Assembly: GCF_000300455.3 (NCBI RefSeq)
Contig: NZ_CP007215.2
Coordinates: 3,968,001 to 4,032,000, forward strand
Direction of reading: 5' to 3'
DNA from: Kosakonia sacchari SP1
GTDB taxonomy: Bacteria > Pseudomonadota > Gammaproteobacteria > Enterobacterales > Enterobacteriaceae
DNA: 64,000 nt
The position numbers were made by a program, and so were the translations under genes. This document shows positions 19,103 to 29,369 of the stretch, one piece after another; the stretch's first letter is position 1; every line of letters begins with the position of its first letter. A model generated the notes under the pieces. That model was not told the origin of the DNA. It saw nothing but the letters and a program-made list of their open reading frames with translations, and did no database searches.

Positions 19103-19558
19103 ATGCAAGAAGGGCAAAACCGTAAAACATCGTCCCTGAGTATTCTCGCCATCGCTGGGGTGGAGCCGTATCAAGAGAAACCGGGCGAAGAGTATATGAA
19201 CGAAGCCCAGCTGGCGCACTTCAAGCGTATTCTTGAAGCATGGCGTAATCAACTTAGGGATGAAGTCGATCGCACCGTCACGCACATGCAGGACGAAGCA
19301 GCTAACTTCCCCGATCCGGTCGATCGTGCCGCTCAGGAAGAAGAGTTCAGCCTCGAACTGCGTAACCGTGATCGCGAGCGCAAGTTGATTAAAAAGATCG
19401 AGAAGACGCTGAAAAAAGTGGAAGACGAAGATTTCGGCTTCTGCGAATCCTGTGGCGTTGAAATTGGTATCCGTCGTCTGGAAGCACGTCCGACTGCCGA
19501 CCTGTGCATCGACTGCAAAACCCTGGCGGAAATCCGCGAAAAACAGATGGCGGGTTAA
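19103..19558 (+). CDS. dksA: DksA, RNA polymerase-binding transcription factor
   Basis: DksA binds the secondary channel of RNA polymerase and, with ppGpp, represses rRNA promoters and activates amino acid promoters. The 151 residues are nearly identical to E. coli. The coiled coil carries the acidic tip Asp-Pro-Val-Asp ([11 protein letters not shown], about residues 71-74). The zinc finger cysteines are in FCESCG and LCIDCK. The start ATG at 19103 follows an AAGGAG site. An upstream in-frame extension of six codons has no ribosome-binding site and is rejected. Confidence 0.98.
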   Translation: MQEGQNRKTSSLSILAIAGVEPYQEKPGEEYMNEAQLAHFKRILEAWRNQLRDEVDRTVTHMQDEAANFPDPVDRAAQEEEFSLELRNRDRERKLIKKIEKTLKKVEDEDFGFCESCGVEIGIRRLEARPTADLCIDCKTLAEIREKQMAG

Positions 19559-19576
19559 TCTCCTGACGTCTTCAAC

Positions 19577-19634
19577 GGCGCACCGCTAAGGCGTGGTGCG
19601 CCCTTACGGCGGGATCGATTCCCGCCTATATTTT
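19577..19634 (+). terminator. Double hairpin after dksA
   Basis: Two successive hairpins follow the dksA stop. The first has arms GGCGCACC and GGTGCGCC. The second has arms GGCGGGA and TCCCGCC followed by TATATTTT. They would limit read-through into gluQ, whose ATG lies only ten bases after the T-rich tract. Confidence 0.7.
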
Positions 19635-19643
19635 GCCAGCGAC

Positions 19644-20540
19644 ATGCCTGAATCACACTATATTGGGCGCTTTGCGCCATCTCCTTCCGGTGAACTGCAT
19701 TTTGGTTCGTTAATTGCTGCTCTCGGCAGCTATCTGCAAGCCCGCGCCAACCACGGCAGCTGGCTTGTTCGCATCGAAGATATCGATCCCCCCAGAGAAG
19801 TTCCCGGCGCGGCAAACACCATTCTTCGCCAGCTTGAGCATTATGGTCTGCACTGGGACGGCGATGTGCTGTGGCAATCCCGGCGCCATGACGCCTACCG
19901 TGAAGCGCTCGCCACCTTACAACGCAAAGGGCTGAGCTATTTTTGTACCTGCACGCGCGCACGCATCCAAAATATTGGCGGCACGTACGACGGGCATTGC
20001 CGGACATTACAAAATGACCCGCAAAACGCCGCCGTACGACTGGTACAGCAGCATCCTGTACTGCACTTCGACGATAAATTACGCGGGCGCATTACCGCCG
20101 ACGAAAAACTGGCGCGGGAAGATTTTATTATTCACCGCCGTGACGGGCTGTTTGCCTACAACCTTGCGGTGGTGGTCGATGACCATTTTCAGGGCGTCAC
20201 AGAAATTGTGCGCGGCGCAGATCTGATAGAACCCACGGTACGGCAAATCTCCCTTTATAACCAGTTTGGCTGGCCGGTGCCGACGTACGTTCATTTGCCG
20301 CTGGCGCTCAATGAGCAGGGGAACAAGCTTTCCAAGCAAAACCACGCCCCCGCGTTACCTGAAGGCGATCCGCGCCCGGTTATAATCAGGGCTTTACAAT
20401 TTTTGAACCAGGATGTAACAAATGAGTGGCAGGATCTGCGCATCGACGCGCTGCTGCAAAAAGCGGTGGAAAACTGGACGCTTTGCCGAGTGCCAGATGC
20501 CGTGGATGCGAATACAGCATTCTCAAACGGCTCGCGCTGA
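19644..20540 (+). CDS. gluQ: GluQ, glutamyl-Q tRNA(Asp) synthetase
   Basis: This is a truncated glutamyl-tRNA synthetase paralogue that attaches glutamate to queuosine at position 34 of tRNA-Asp. It has the class I motifs HIGH-like ([14 protein letters not shown]) and KMSKS-like ([11 protein letters not shown]). Zinc ligands are CTC plus Tyr and Cys ([10 protein letters not shown] and TYDGHC). The anticodon-binding domain is missing, as in the whole family. The ATG at 19644 ([10 protein letters not shown]) gives 298 residues. The frame is open earlier, but through the dksA terminator. Confidence 0.95.
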   Translation: MPESHYIGRFAPSPSGELHFGSLIAALGSYLQARANHGSWLVRIEDIDPPREVPGAANTILRQLEHYGLHWDGDVLWQSRRHDAYREALATLQRKGLSYFCTCTRARIQNIGGTYDGHCRTLQNDPQNAAVRLVQQHPVLHFDDKLRGRITADEKLAREDFIIHRRDGLFAYNLAVVVDDHFQGVTEIVRGADLIEPTVRQISLYNQFGWPVPTYVHLPLALNEQGNKLSKQNHAPALPEGDPRPVIIRALQFLNQDVTNEWQDLRIDALLQKAVENWTLCRVPDAVDANTAFSNGSR

Positions 20541-20595
20541 GCTATGATTAGCCGCTATTTTTTTGTCCTGACGTTTGACACTACCGAGGTGTACT

Positions 20596-21993
20596 ATTTT
20601 TACCCGAGTCGCTAATTTTTGCCGCAAGGTGCTAAGCCGCGAAGAGAGCATGGTCGTTGAGGCTATGGCCCAACCGCAGATGACGGTTATTCCGCGTGAG
20701 CAGCACGCTATTTCCCGCAAAGATATCAGTGAAAATGCGCTCAAGGTGCTCTATCGTCTGAATAAAGCGGGCTACGACGCTTACCTGGTAGGCGGCGGTG
20801 TGCGCGATTTATTGCTGGGCAAAAAACCAAAAGATTTTGACGTGACCACCAGCGCAACGCCGGACCAGGTGCGTAAACTGTTTCGCAACTGCCGCCTGGT
20901 TGGCCGCCGTTTCCGCCTTGCGCATGTGATGTTCGGGCCGGAAATCATCGAAGTCGCCACCTTCCGTGGTCATCACGACGAACAACAAACCGATCGCACC
21001 ATCTCCCAGCGCGGGCAGAATGGCATGCTGCTGCGCGACAATATTTTCGGCTCCATTGAAGAAGATGCCCAGCGCCGCGATTTCACCATCAACAGCCTTT
21101 ATTACAGCGTTGCTGATTTCACCGTGCGTGATTACGTCGGCGGTATGCGTGACCTGGAAGAGGGTGTGATTCGCCTGATTGGTAACCCGGAAACCCGCTA
21201 TCGCGAAGATCCGGTGCGCATGCTGCGCGCGGTACGCTTTGCCGCCAAGCTCAACATGCGTATCAGCGAAGAGACCGCCGAGCCGATCCCGCGCCTGGCA
21301 ACGCTGATCAACGATGTTCCTCCGGCGCGCCTGTTTGAGGAATCGCTGAAACTGCTGCAGGCCGGTTACGGTTACGAAACCTGCCGTTTACTGCGTGAAT
21401 ATGGCCTGTTCCAGCCGCTGTTCCCCAGCATCACCCGCTACTTCACCGAAAAAGGCGACAGCCCGATGGAGCGGATTATTGAGCAGGTGCTGAAGAATAC
21501 CGACAACCGTATTCGCAACGACATGCGCGTCAACCCGGCATTTTTGTTTGCTGCCATGTTCTGGTATCCGCTGCTGGAAAACGCCCAGCGCATTACCCAG
21601 GAAGGTGGGCTTGCCTATTACGACGCTTTCGCGCTGGCGATGAACGACGTGCTGGATGAAGCGTGCCGTTCACTGGCGATCCCGAAACGCATCACCACGC
21701 TGATCCGTGATATCTGGCAGTTGCAATTGCGGATGTCCCGCCGCCAGGGCAAGCGCTCATGGAAGCTGATGGAACACCCGAAATTCCGCGCGGCTTATGA
21801 TTTACTGGCGCTGCGCGCCGAAGCCGAAAATAACGGCGAGCTACAACGTCTGGCGAAATGGTGGGGTGAATTCCAGGTTTCCGCGCCGCCAGCCCAGAAA
21901 GATATGCTCAATGATTTAGGTGATGAACCGGCAGAACGCCGTCGCCACCGCCGCCCGCGCAAACGCGCGCCGCGCCGCGAAGGTAGCGCATGA
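20596..21993 (+). CDS. pcnB: PcnB, poly(A) polymerase I, with AUU start codon
   Basis: PcnB adds poly(A) tails to RNA 3' ends, promoting decay, and controls ColE1-type plasmid copy number through RNAI. The product has the nucleotidyltransferase motif [13 protein letters not shown] with DFDVTT, and [11 protein letters not shown]. The basic C-terminus is [14 protein letters not shown]. No ATG fits the conserved N-terminus [17 protein letters not shown]. The E. coli start is the rare AUU, and the same ATT with the same upstream GAGGTG is present at 20596, giving 465 residues, the E. coli length. A TTG at 20575 would add seven residues. The stop overlaps folK (ATGA). Confidence 0.95.
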   Translation: MFTRVANFCRKVLSREESMVVEAMAQPQMTVIPREQHAISRKDISENALKVLYRLNKAGYDAYLVGGGVRDLLLGKKPKDFDVTTSATPDQVRKLFRNCRLVGRRFRLAHVMFGPEIIEVATFRGHHDEQQTDRTISQRGQNGMLLRDNIFGSIEEDAQRRDFTINSLYYSVADFTVRDYVGGMRDLEEGVIRLIGNPETRYREDPVRMLRAVRFAAKLNMRISEETAEPIPRLATLINDVPPARLFEESLKLLQAGYGYETCRLLREYGLFQPLFPSITRYFTEKGDSPMERIIEQVLKNTDNRIRNDMRVNPAFLFAAMFWYPLLENAQRITQEGGLAYYDAFALAMNDVLDEACRSLAIPKRITTLIRDIWQLQLRMSRRQGKRSWKLMEHPKFRAAYDLLALRAEAENNGELQRLAKWWGEFQVSAPPAQKDMLNDLGDEPAERRRHRRPRKRAPRREGSA

Positions 21994-22469
21994 CCCTCGC
22001 GTATATCGCGCTCGGTAGCAACCTGGCGTCACCGCTCGACCAGGTTAACGCCGCGATTACCGCCCTCGGAGAGATCCCACAAAGCCGCATCGTGGCGGTC
22101 TCTTCGTTATACCGCACTCCCCCGCTTGGCCCGCCGGATCAACCGGATTATCTCAATGCCGCTGTGGCGCTGGAAACCGACCTTACGCCAGAAACGCTGC
22201 TCGATCACACGCAACGCATTGAACTTCAGCAAGGCCGCGTGCGTAAAGCAGAACGCTGGGGACCGCGCACGCTTGATCTCGATATCATGCTGTTTGGCGA
22301 TCTCACCCTGAATACAGAACGCCTGACGGTGCCGCACTACGACATGAAAAACCGTGGCTTTATGTTGTGGCCGCTGTTTGAAATTGCGCCCGCTCTGCAC
22401 TTCCCGGACGGCACATCGTTGCAGGAAATTCTTGCAAACCTGAACGCGCCGAAACCCGACGCCTGGTAA
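21990..22469 (+). CDS. folK: FolK, hydroxymethyldihydropterin pyrophosphokinase
   Basis: FolK transfers pyrophosphate from ATP to 6-hydroxymethyl-7,8-dihydropterin in folate synthesis. The 159 residues equal the E. coli length. The family signature [15 protein letters not shown] contains the two magnesium-binding aspartates, and the N-terminal ALGSNL motif is conserved. Its ATG overlaps the pcnB stop by four bases, so translation is coupled to pcnB. Confidence 0.97.
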   Translation: MTLAYIALGSNLASPLDQVNAAITALGEIPQSRIVAVSSLYRTPPLGPPDQPDYLNAAVALETDLTPETLLDHTQRIELQQGRVRKAERWGPRTLDLDIMLFGDLTLNTERLTVPHYDMKNRGFMLWPLFEIAPALHFPDGTSLQEILANLNAPKPDAW

Positions 22470-22577
22470 TTTCCCGCTTTCTTCGCGCCCCGCGCTCACC
22501 GCTTGCCTAAAATCATTGCCCACCTGATGGTTGCTGCTAGAATGCGCCAGAATCGCTTTCGACTATCAGGAAACGCT

Positions 22578-23369
22578 ATGAAACCCACCACCATCTCCTG
22601 GCTGCACAAGTGCAAGCAGGAAAAAAGACGCTTCGCCACTATCACCGCATACGACTACAGCTTCGCGAAACTGTTTGCCGAAGAAGGGATTAACGTGATG
22701 CTGGTTGGTGATTCGTTAGGGATGACGGTACAAGGTCACGACTCCACCCTACCGGTAACGGTTGCCGATATCGCTTATCACACCCAGGCTGTTCGCCGTG
22801 GCGCACCGGCCTGCCTGCTGCTCGCCGATCTGCCGTTTATGGCCTACGCCACGCCGGAGCAGGCATTTGAAAACGCCGCCGTAGTCATGCGCGCGGGCGC
22901 CAATATGGTGAAAATCGAAGGTGGCCGCTGGCTGGCACCGACGGTGAAAATGCTGACCGAGCGCGCCGTGCCGGTGTGCGGCCACCTGGGTCTGACGCCG
23001 CAGTCCGTTAATATTTTCGGTGGTTATAAAGTGCAGGGGCGCGGTGACGCGGCACAAGGGCTGCTTGACGATGCACTGGCGCTGGAAGCCGCAGGCGCGC
23101 AACTGCTGGTGCTGGAGTGTATTCCGGTCGAGCTGGCGCAGCGTATCACCGCGGCGTTAACCATTCCGGTAATTGGTATTGGCGCAGGCAATGTCACCGA
23201 CGGCCAGATTCTGGTGATGCATGACGCGTTCGGCATTACCGGCGGACATATCCCGAAATTCGCCAAAAATTTCCTCAGTGAAGCAGGCGACATGCGCGCA
23301 GCGGTCAGGCAGTATGTTGCCGACGTCGAATCCGGAGCCTATCCGGGTGAAGAACATAGTTTCCATTAA
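22578..23369 (+). CDS. panB: PanB, 3-methyl-2-oxobutanoate hydroxymethyltransferase
   Basis: PanB uses methylene-tetrahydrofolate to convert alpha-ketoisovalerate to ketopantoate, the first step to pantothenate. The 263-residue TIM-barrel protein has the magnesium and substrate motifs VGDSLGM, KIEGG and [17 protein letters not shown]. The start is the ATG at 22578 after a CAGGAAAC site. A longer open frame reaches back to 22503 but departs from the family. It begins the panB-panC pair. Confidence 0.96.
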   Translation: MKPTTISWLHKCKQEKRRFATITAYDYSFAKLFAEEGINVMLVGDSLGMTVQGHDSTLPVTVADIAYHTQAVRRGAPACLLLADLPFMAYATPEQAFENAAVVMRAGANMVKIEGGRWLAPTVKMLTERAVPVCGHLGLTPQSVNIFGGYKVQGRGDAAQGLLDDALALEAAGAQLLVLECIPVELAQRITAALTIPVIGIGAGNVTDGQILVMHDAFGITGGHIPKFAKNFLSEAGDMRAAVRQYVADVESGAYPGEEHSFH

Positions 23370-23380
23370 GGAGCCTGGTT

Positions 23381-24235
23381 GTGTTGATTATTGAAACCCT
23401 CCCGCTGCTGCGCCAGCACATCCGCAGACTGCGTCAGGAAGGAAAGCGTATTGCGCTGGTGCCAACGATGGGCAACCTGCACGATGGCCATATGAAGCTG
23501 GTCGACGAAGCGAAAGCCCGCGCCGATGTGGTGGTAGTGAGTATTTTCGTTAACCCAATGCAGTTCGACCGCCCGGATGATTTAGTGCGCTACCCGCGCA
23601 CCTTGCAGGAAGATTGCGAAAAGCTGAACAAGCGCAAAGTCGATCTGGTTTTCGCCCCCGCACCGGCGGACATCTACCCGCAGGGCACCGACAGCCAAAC
23701 TTATGTTGATGTGCCGGGTATCTCCACCATGCTGGAAGGCGCAAGCCGTCCGGGCCATTTCCGCGGCGTGTCGACCATCGTCAGCAAACTGTTCAACCTG
23801 GTACAACCGGATATCGCCTGCTTTGGCGAGAAGGATTACCAGCAATTGCAGCTGATCCGCAAAATGGTGGCCGACATGGGCTATGACATTGAGATTGTCG
23901 GCGTGCCGACCGTGCGCGCAAAAGATGGTCTCGCGCTGAGCTCGCGTAACGGCTATCTCACCGCCGATCAGCGAAAAGTCGCCCCGGCGCTCAGCAAAGT
24001 AATGAATTCGATTGCCGATAAACTGCTGGCGGGGGAGCGCAATGAAGAAGAGCTGATTGCCATTGCTGAGCAGGAGATCAACGACGCGGGTCTGCGCGCC
24101 GATGACATTCAGATCCGCGATGCGGATACGCTGCTGGCGCTGTCTGAGGACAGTAAACGCGCGGTGATTTTGATGGCGGCATGGCTCGGCCAGGCGCGAC
24201 TTATCGACAACAAAGTGGTTGAGTTAGCCCGCTAG
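23381..24235 (+). CDS. panC: PanC, pantothenate synthetase
   Basis: PanC condenses pantoate and beta-alanine with ATP. The 284-residue nucleotidyltransferase has [15 protein letters not shown] (HxGH-type), [17 protein letters not shown] and the KMSKS-like LSSRNGYL. The start is GTG at 23381 behind an AAGGAG site, 11 bases after panB, so the two form one operon. Beta-alanine is supplied by panD downstream. Confidence 0.97.
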   Translation: MLIIETLPLLRQHIRRLRQEGKRIALVPTMGNLHDGHMKLVDEAKARADVVVVSIFVNPMQFDRPDDLVRYPRTLQEDCEKLNKRKVDLVFAPAPADIYPQGTDSQTYVDVPGISTMLEGASRPGHFRGVSTIVSKLFNLVQPDIACFGEKDYQQLQLIRKMVADMGYDIEIVGVPTVRAKDGLALSSRNGYLTADQRKVAPALSKVMNSIADKLLAGERNEEELIAIAEQEINDAGLRADDIQIRDADTLLALSEDSKRAVILMAAWLGQARLIDNKVVELAR

Positions 24236-24372
24236 ACAGGGCGAAAAAATCGGGCAATACTCCACTCCTGGCTTGCCCTTACGCCCGCCAGGACGTGGCG
24301 CGAGCATACGAGGGATTCGCAGGGAGCCGCCCTCCATTTTCAGGTTAATTATCAGTAATGAAGGTTTAACTT

Positions 24373-24753
24373 ATGATTCGCACGATGCTGCAAGGCAAGC
24401 TCCACCGCGTCAAAGTGACGCAGGCCGACCTGCACTACGAAGGTTCCTGCGCGATTGACCAGGATTTCCTTGAGGCGGCCGGTATTCTGGAATACGAAGC
24501 CATCGACATTTATAACGTGACCAACGGCAAACGCTTTTCTACCTACGCGATTGCCGGCGAGCGCGGCTCACGCATTATCTCGGTTAACGGCGCGGCAGCG
24601 CACTGCGCGGACGTTGGCGATATCCTGATTATCGCCAGCTACGTCACCGTGCCGGATGAAGTTGCCCGTAACTGGCAGCCGAAAGTGGCCTATTTTGATG
24701 GCGACAACGAGATGAAACGCACCGCGAAAGCCGTGCCGGTTCAGGTTGCCTGA
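24373..24753 (+). CDS. panD: PanD, aspartate 1-decarboxylase proenzyme
   Basis: PanD makes beta-alanine from aspartate with a pyruvoyl cofactor formed by self-cleavage between Gly24 and Ser25 (HYEGSCAID). The 126-residue length is normal. Activation in this family needs PanZ, which is not in this window. In E. coli K-12 a transposase-like gene sits between panC and panD. Here only about 140 bases intervene, with no gene. The gene converges on yadE with a four-base gap. Confidence 0.97.
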   Translation: MIRTMLQGKLHRVKVTQADLHYEGSCAIDQDFLEAAGILEYEAIDIYNVTNGKRFSTYAIAGERGSRIISVNGAAAHCADVGDILIIASYVTVPDEVARNWQPKVAYFDGDNEMKRTAKAVPVQVA

Positions 24754-24757
24754 TGCC

Positions 24758-26002
24758 CTACCCCTGCGGCTGATTACTGATCAGCCGCGACATTGTCTCC
24801 AGCGAATCCGTTCTCAGCACGTACAATCGTTTCAGTAAAAACGGGTTATCTCCCGGTTTCACCTTGCCACGCACCGTGGTCACCGCCAGATGAAAACCTG
24901 CGTCATTCGCCGCTTTCACCGCTTTATCGTCATACGCGCCAAAAGGATAGGCCAGATAGAGCACATGCGGGTTGAACTGCGCCAGCGCGCGGCGTGAGCG
25001 TTTAAAATCGAACAAAATATTGTGGTAGTTACGGCTAAGCAAAATCGGGTGCATCGCCTCATCAACACGGTGCAGGAAATGGGTATGTGACTGCACATCG
25101 AACACATCCTGAATCTGATTCAGCTCCGACACGCTCATAAACTGCAGGAATTTCGGGTCCCACGGCTGCGGCTTGAGCTTGATGCGTGACGAAATAATAA
25201 ATGCTGTCGCTTTAAAACCGTACTCGCGCAGGATTGGCCAGGCGTAACGGCTGACCGACTTCAGCCCATCATCAAAAGTGATCACCACCGAACGCGCAGG
25301 CAAATTCATACGGTTACGCACATAACCTTCCAACTGGTACATCGACAAGGTGGTGTAACCCTGATCGCGCAGCCAGGTCATCTGGTTGGTAAAAGCACGC
25401 ACCGAGGTGGTGGTCGAGGTGTGGCGAAAGCGGGTATTTTCTTCATCGCGCAAGATGTGGTGATAAGTCAGCACCGGAATCCCGTTGTCTTCTTGTGCAT
25501 CCAGGCTACTGATCCACGCCAGCCGGTTGCCGATACGGATCTGAAACCAGGTCTGGTTCAGGCGGTCTTTCAGCTTATCGATTATCGGGTAACGCAAGTT
25601 TTCCGCCAGCGTGCCAACCTGCTTACTGGTGATATCCGGCGACGTGTAGAGCGGCGTATCCTGCCAGGTGATCAGGTTTTGATTACTGAGCGGCTTGTTC
25701 AGATCGCCAAGCGTATCTTCTACCCGTTCATTACCTGACACTGTGCCAAGATGGCCTCTGTCGATAAACCCGCTGCCGAAGCCAAAGCGAAACGCGTAAT
25801 AATCTTCCGCCCCTGGCACCACCGCCAGGATCTGCCCGGCGCGAATATTGCCGACGGTAACGACTCTGTCCCCTACCTGCGCCCAGATATCGGCATCTTC
25901 GGTGGTTTGCATATAACGCGCAGGAATGCGTTGTTCGCTGACAATACTGGCAGACGCGCTCCAGGTAACCAGCAACAATAAAAGGGTAATCAAACGAGAC
26001 AT
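24758..26002 (-). CDS. yadE: YadE, polysaccharide deacetylase family protein
   Basis: The 414 residues start with a signal peptide ([17 protein letters not shown]). An SH3-like N-terminal part follows, then a NodB-type carbohydrate esterase 4 domain. Deacetylase motifs are [11 protein letters not shown], the metal-binding SHTHFLH and [10 protein letters not shown]. The substrate of E. coli YadE is not known; the periplasmic location is inferred from the signal. The frame is open to a GTG at 26029, but a TG-extended TACAAT -10-like element lies across that point, so I use ATG 26002. Confidence 0.85.
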   Translation of the reverse strand: MSRLITLLLLLVTWSASASIVSEQRIPARYMQTTEDADIWAQVGDRVVTVGNIRAGQILAVVPGAEDYYAFRFGFGSGFIDRGHLGTVSGNERVEDTLGDLNKPLSNQNLITWQDTPLYTSPDITSKQVGTLAENLRYPIIDKLKDRLNQTWFQIRIGNRLAWISSLDAQEDNGIPVLTYHHILRDEENTRFRHTSTTTSVRAFTNQMTWLRDQGYTTLSMYQLEGYVRNRMNLPARSVVITFDDGLKSVSRYAWPILREYGFKATAFIISSRIKLKPQPWDPKFLQFMSVSELNQIQDVFDVQSHTHFLHRVDEAMHPILLSRNYHNILFDFKRSRRALAQFNPHVLYLAYPFGAYDDKAVKAANDAGFHLAVTTVRGKVKPGDNPFLLKRLYVLRTDSLETMSRLISNQPQG

Positions 26003-26075
26003 GAGACGGACCGAATAGAAAAACTGCACCTATTGTAGCAACAGAACGGGAGAAACCAACGGCAATGAGCAGTCT

Positions 26076-26124
26076 AAAAAATAGCCTAATCCTGAGGATT
26101 GGCTCTCTTCCACAGAAGAGAGCC
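26076..26124 (-). terminator. Tandem hairpins after yadH
   Basis: A perfect 10-bp stem (GGCTCTCTTC and GAAGAGAGCC, loop CACA) and then a short palindrome AATCCTGAGGATT are followed on the minus strand by a TATTTTTT tract. They would end the yadGH transcript. Confidence 0.65.
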
Positions 26125-26137
26125 GTTGCGGTCTGGA

Positions 26138-26908
26138 TTAGCTGCGCAGCCCGCGTCCGCGGTTGATCAGATACCAGCACAGCAGGTAAAAGACGATGAT
26201 AAACACCACCAGCACCCCTACAGTGGTAAACAGCGGCACATCGGAAATGCCGAGGAAACCAAAACGGAAGCCGCTAATCATGTACACAATCGGGTTGAGG
26301 TGTGACAACGCCTGCCAGAACGGCGGCAGCAGCGTCAGGGAGTAAAACACCCCGCCCAGATACGTCAGCGGCGTCAGCACAAAGGTCGGGATCAGGCTGA
26401 TGTCATCAAAGGTTTTGGCAAATACCGCATTCAACAGCCCGGCCAGTGAAAACAGCACCGCCGTCAGCAGCAGCGTCAGACCAACAAACAACCACGAATG
26501 CACCTGAAACGGCACGAAAAACAGCGAAACCGCCGTTACCAGGATGCCCACACACAGCCCGCGTGCCACGCCGCCGCCAACATACCCGGCGATAATGACA
26601 TGCGTTGGCACCGGCGCCACCAGCAGTTCCTCAATATTGCGCTGAAACTTGGCGCTAAAGAATGACGATGCCACGTTGGCATACGCGTTGGTGATCACCG
26701 CCATCATGATTAAGCCCGGCACGATAAATTGCATGTAGGTAAAACCGTGCATTTCACCGATACGCGAACCGATCAGGTTGCCGAAAATAATAAAGTAGAG
26801 CGTCATGGTGATTACCGGCGGCACCAGGGTTTGCACCCAGATGCGCATAAAACGCTGGATCTCTTTGTACCAGATACTCTTCAGTGCCACCCAGAATAGC
26901 TGCATCAT
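26138..26908 (-). CDS. yadH: YadH, ABC-2 type transporter permease
   Basis: The 256-residue integral membrane protein has about six hydrophobic segments and the ABC-2 signature region (NPIVYMISGFRFGFLG near the C-terminus). It is the same length as E. coli YadH. It pairs with the ATPase YadG, whose stop it overlaps by four bases, and forms an exporter of unknown substrate. Confidence 0.93.
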   Translation of the reverse strand: MMQLFWVALKSIWYKEIQRFMRIWVQTLVPPVITMTLYFIIFGNLIGSRIGEMHGFTYMQFIVPGLIMMAVITNAYANVASSFFSAKFQRNIEELLVAPVPTHVIIAGYVGGGVARGLCVGILVTAVSLFFVPFQVHSWLFVGLTLLLTAVLFSLAGLLNAVFAKTFDDISLIPTFVLTPLTYLGGVFYSLTLLPPFWQALSHLNPIVYMISGFRFGFLGISDVPLFTTVGVLVVFIIVFYLLCWYLINRGRGLRS

Positions 26909-27831
26909 GCGCTTTCTCCTTTTCTGTCATGAACCAGCGTGACAAACAGCTCTTCGAGACGGTTGGCTTTGTTACGCATACTTAATACCTGCACACCCTG
27001 GGCGCTAAGCTGGCTGAACACGCTATTCACGCCCTGCTCGCGTAGCACTTCCACCTCAAGCGTGGACGTATCCACCAGCCGGTATTGATACCCTTCCAGC
27101 TTCGGCAGCGGGCTTTTCGGCGCTAAATCGAGAATAAAAGTCTCCGATTTCAGTTTCGACAGCAGCGCTTTCATCGAGGTGTTTTCAATCAGATCGCCAC
27201 GCTGAATGATACCGATGTTGCGACATAGCATCTCGGCTTCTTCGAGGTAGTGCGTCGTCAGAATGATAGTGGTGCCTTTGTCATTGAGATCTTTCAAAAA
27301 GCCCCACATTGAGCGGCGCAGTTCGATATCAACCCCCGCAGTTGGCTCGTCGAGGATCAGCAGTTTTGGCTCATGCATCAGCGCGCGGGCAATCATCAAA
27401 CGGCGCTTCATCCCGCCAGAGAGCATCCGCGCACGTTCATTGCGTTTTTCCCACAGATCGAGCTGTGTGAGGTATTTTTCGCTGCGAATCAACGCCTCTT
27501 TACGATCGACCCCATAGTAACCCGCCTGGTTAACCACAATCTGCTGCACGGTTTCAAACGGGTTAAAGTTGAACTCCTGCGGCACCAGACCTAACTGGCG
27601 TTTGGCGTTCACCACATCTTTTTCCAGGTCGTAACCAAACACGCTGACACGCCCGGATGACTTATTTACCAGCGAACTGACAATGCCAATGGTGGTGGAT
27701 TTGCCGGCGCCGTTTGGTCCGAGAAGCGCGTAGAAATCGCCCGCTTCTACTTGTAAATCAATGCCGCGCAGCGCCTGAACGCCGCCCGGATAGGTTTTTT
27801 TAAGCTGCTCAAGCTCCAGTGCAATGGTCAT
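26905..27831 (-). CDS. yadG: YadG, ABC transporter ATP-binding protein
   Basis: The 308 residues match E. coli YadG. Walker A is GPNGAGKSTT, the Q-loop is QLGLVPQEFNF, the signature is LSGGMKRRL, Walker B is LLILDEPTAGVD and the switch is TTHYLEEAE. A C-terminal extension of about 90 residues follows, typical of ABC-2 exporter ATPases. It is coupled to yadH and divergent from can. Substrate unknown. Confidence 0.94.
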   Translation of the reverse strand: MTIALELEQLKKTYPGGVQALRGIDLQVEAGDFYALLGPNGAGKSTTIGIVSSLVNKSSGRVSVFGYDLEKDVVNAKRQLGLVPQEFNFNPFETVQQIVVNQAGYYGVDRKEALIRSEKYLTQLDLWEKRNERARMLSGGMKRRLMIARALMHEPKLLILDEPTAGVDIELRRSMWGFLKDLNDKGTTIILTTHYLEEAEMLCRNIGIIQRGDLIENTSMKALLSKLKSETFILDLAPKSPLPKLEGYQYRLVDTSTLEVEVLREQGVNSVFSQLSAQGVQVLSMRNKANRLEELFVTLVHDRKGESA

Positions 27832-27938
27832 GAATTCTCACTTACCTGTTTTCTTACACTCGATGTGTGGTTTAAAAAGAGAAAGAGTTGACCTATATTA
27901 GCGCAACGCACTTATTTGGTTACAGGTCGTTAACTTCC

Positions 27939-28601
27939 ATGAAAGACATAGATACACTCATCAGCAACAACGCACTATGGTCAAAAATGCTGGTAGAGGA
28001 AGATCCTGGATTCTTCGAAACACTGGCGCAAGCACAGAAGCCGCGCTTTCTCTGGATTGGATGCTCCGACTCACGCGTACCCGCCGAACGCCTCACCGGC
28101 CTCGAACCGGGTGAACTGTTTGTCCACCGTAACGTTGCCAACCTGGTCATTCACACCGACCTGAACTGCCTCTCCGTGGTGCAGTACGCGGTGGATGTGC
28201 TGGAAGTTGAGCACATCATCATTTGCGGTCACTACGGCTGCGGCGGTGTGCAGGCGGCGGTTGAAAACCCGGAACTGGGCTTGATCAACAACTGGCTGCT
28301 ACATATTCGCGATATCTGGTTTAAACATAGCTCGCTGTTAGGCGACATGCCGCCGGAACGTCGTCTAGATACCCTATGTGAACTGAACGTGATGGAGCAG
28401 GTGTATAACCTGGGCCACTCGACAATCATGCAGTCCGCGTGGAAACGTGGTCAGAACGTGACAATCCACGGCTGGGCCTACGGTATTCATGATGGCTTGC
28501 TGCGCGATCTGGACGTGACCGCCACTAACCGCGAAACGCTGGAACAGCGCTATCGCCAGGGCGTTTCCAATCTGAGCCAGAAGCACATCAACCACAAATA
28601 A
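27939..28601 (+). CDS. can: Can, beta-class carbonic anhydrase
   Basis: Can interconverts CO2 and bicarbonate and supplies bicarbonate for carboxylases at ambient CO2. The 220 residues match E. coli length. The zinc ligands are Cys42 and Asp44 (GCSDSR), His98 and Cys101 (ICGHYGCGG). An earlier in-frame start adds 17 residues without a good ribosome-binding site. A shared terminator separates it from the converging hpt. Confidence 0.97.
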   Translation: MKDIDTLISNNALWSKMLVEEDPGFFETLAQAQKPRFLWIGCSDSRVPAERLTGLEPGELFVHRNVANLVIHTDLNCLSVVQYAVDVLEVEHIIICGHYGCGGVQAAVENPELGLINNWLLHIRDIWFKHSSLLGDMPPERRLDTLCELNVMEQVYNLGHSTIMQSAWKRGQNVTIHGWAYGIHDGLLRDLDVTATNRETLEQRYRQGVSNLSQKHINHK

Positions 28602-28605
28602 CAAG

Positions 28606-28632
28606 CGGGGCCATTATCGGCCCCGTTTTTTT
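28606..28632. terminator. Terminator between can and hpt
   Basis: CGGGGCC and GGCCCCG form a 7-bp stem followed by seven T residues on the plus strand, four bases after the can stop. The plus-strand direction is strong; it may also help hpt on the other strand. Confidence 0.88.
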
Positions 28633-28633
28633 A

Positions 28634-29167
28634 TTCGTCCAGCATCACCACTTTGCCGACATACGGCAGATGACGGTAGCGCTGAGCGTAGTCAATTCCG
28701 TAACCCACCACGAACTCGTCCGGGATAGCAAAACCGACGAATTCGACCGGCACATCCACTTCACGACGCGACGGTTTATCCAGCAGGGTACAAATCGCCA
28801 GCGATTTTGGCTCGCGCAGACGCAGGATCTCGCGCACTTTCGACAGCGTATTACCCGAATCGATAATGTCTTCGACAATCAGCACATCTTTACCACGAAT
28901 ATCTTCGTCGAGATCTTTGAGAATTTTCACATCACGCGTAGTGGACATGCCGCTGCCATAGCTGGAGGCGGTCATAAAGTCGACTTCATGCGACACCTGC
29001 ACTTCACGGCACAGGTCAGCCATAAACATAAACGAGCCGCGCAGCAGCCCAACCAGCACCATTTCGCTGCCGCTATCTTTATAACGCTCAGTGATTTGAC
29101 GACCCAGCTCAGCGATACGCGCTTTGATCTCCGCTTCCGGGATCATCACTTCAACAGTGTGTTTCAT
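28634..29167 (-). CDS. hpt: Hpt, hypoxanthine phosphoribosyltransferase
   Basis: Hpt salvages hypoxanthine (and poorly guanine) to IMP/GMP with PRPP. The 178 residues are almost identical to E. coli. The PRPP-binding loop is [14 protein letters not shown] and the base-contacting C-terminal part is [12 protein letters not shown]. The start [10 protein letters not shown] at 29167 is chosen by alignment; the frame is open 11 codons earlier. The stop falls in the TTATTC at 28631-28636, so the end coordinate may shift by one codon. It is divergent from gcd. Confidence 0.95.
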
Positions 29168-29294
29168 TTTACTAACCATATGATTTAAAGAGTAAATCAC
29201 TCAATACCGGCTCTTAAACCAGTGATTGAAACGCAAGGTGCGCAGTATACCAGCAAAAAGATTGTTGCGGGTTATTCCGCGACAAAGCTCATTT

Positions 29295-29328
29295 TGTGAT
29301 GACGGTCACACTTGTTAACTCCTATAAT
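29295..29328 (+). promoter_or_regulatory. gcd promoter with CRP site over the -35 region
   Basis: A perfect CRP dyad TGTGA-N6-TCACA occupies 29295-29310. A consensus TATAAT -10 follows at 29323-29328. The position 17 bases before that -10 (29300-29305, TGACGG) falls inside the CRP site, so bound CRP should block RNA polymerase. This agrees with reports that cAMP-CRP represses gcd in E. coli. The site could also affect the divergent hpt. Confidence 0.75.
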
Positions 29329-29369
29329 TACTTGCTATCAAAATATTAACAAATCAACGGATGTGTTTT

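Noticed and set aside
24236-24372. Possible relic of the transposase-like gene found between panC and panD in E. coli K-12
   Set aside because: No open frame or recognisable transposase fragment is visible in the 137 bases; this looks like the ancestral arrangement without the insertion.
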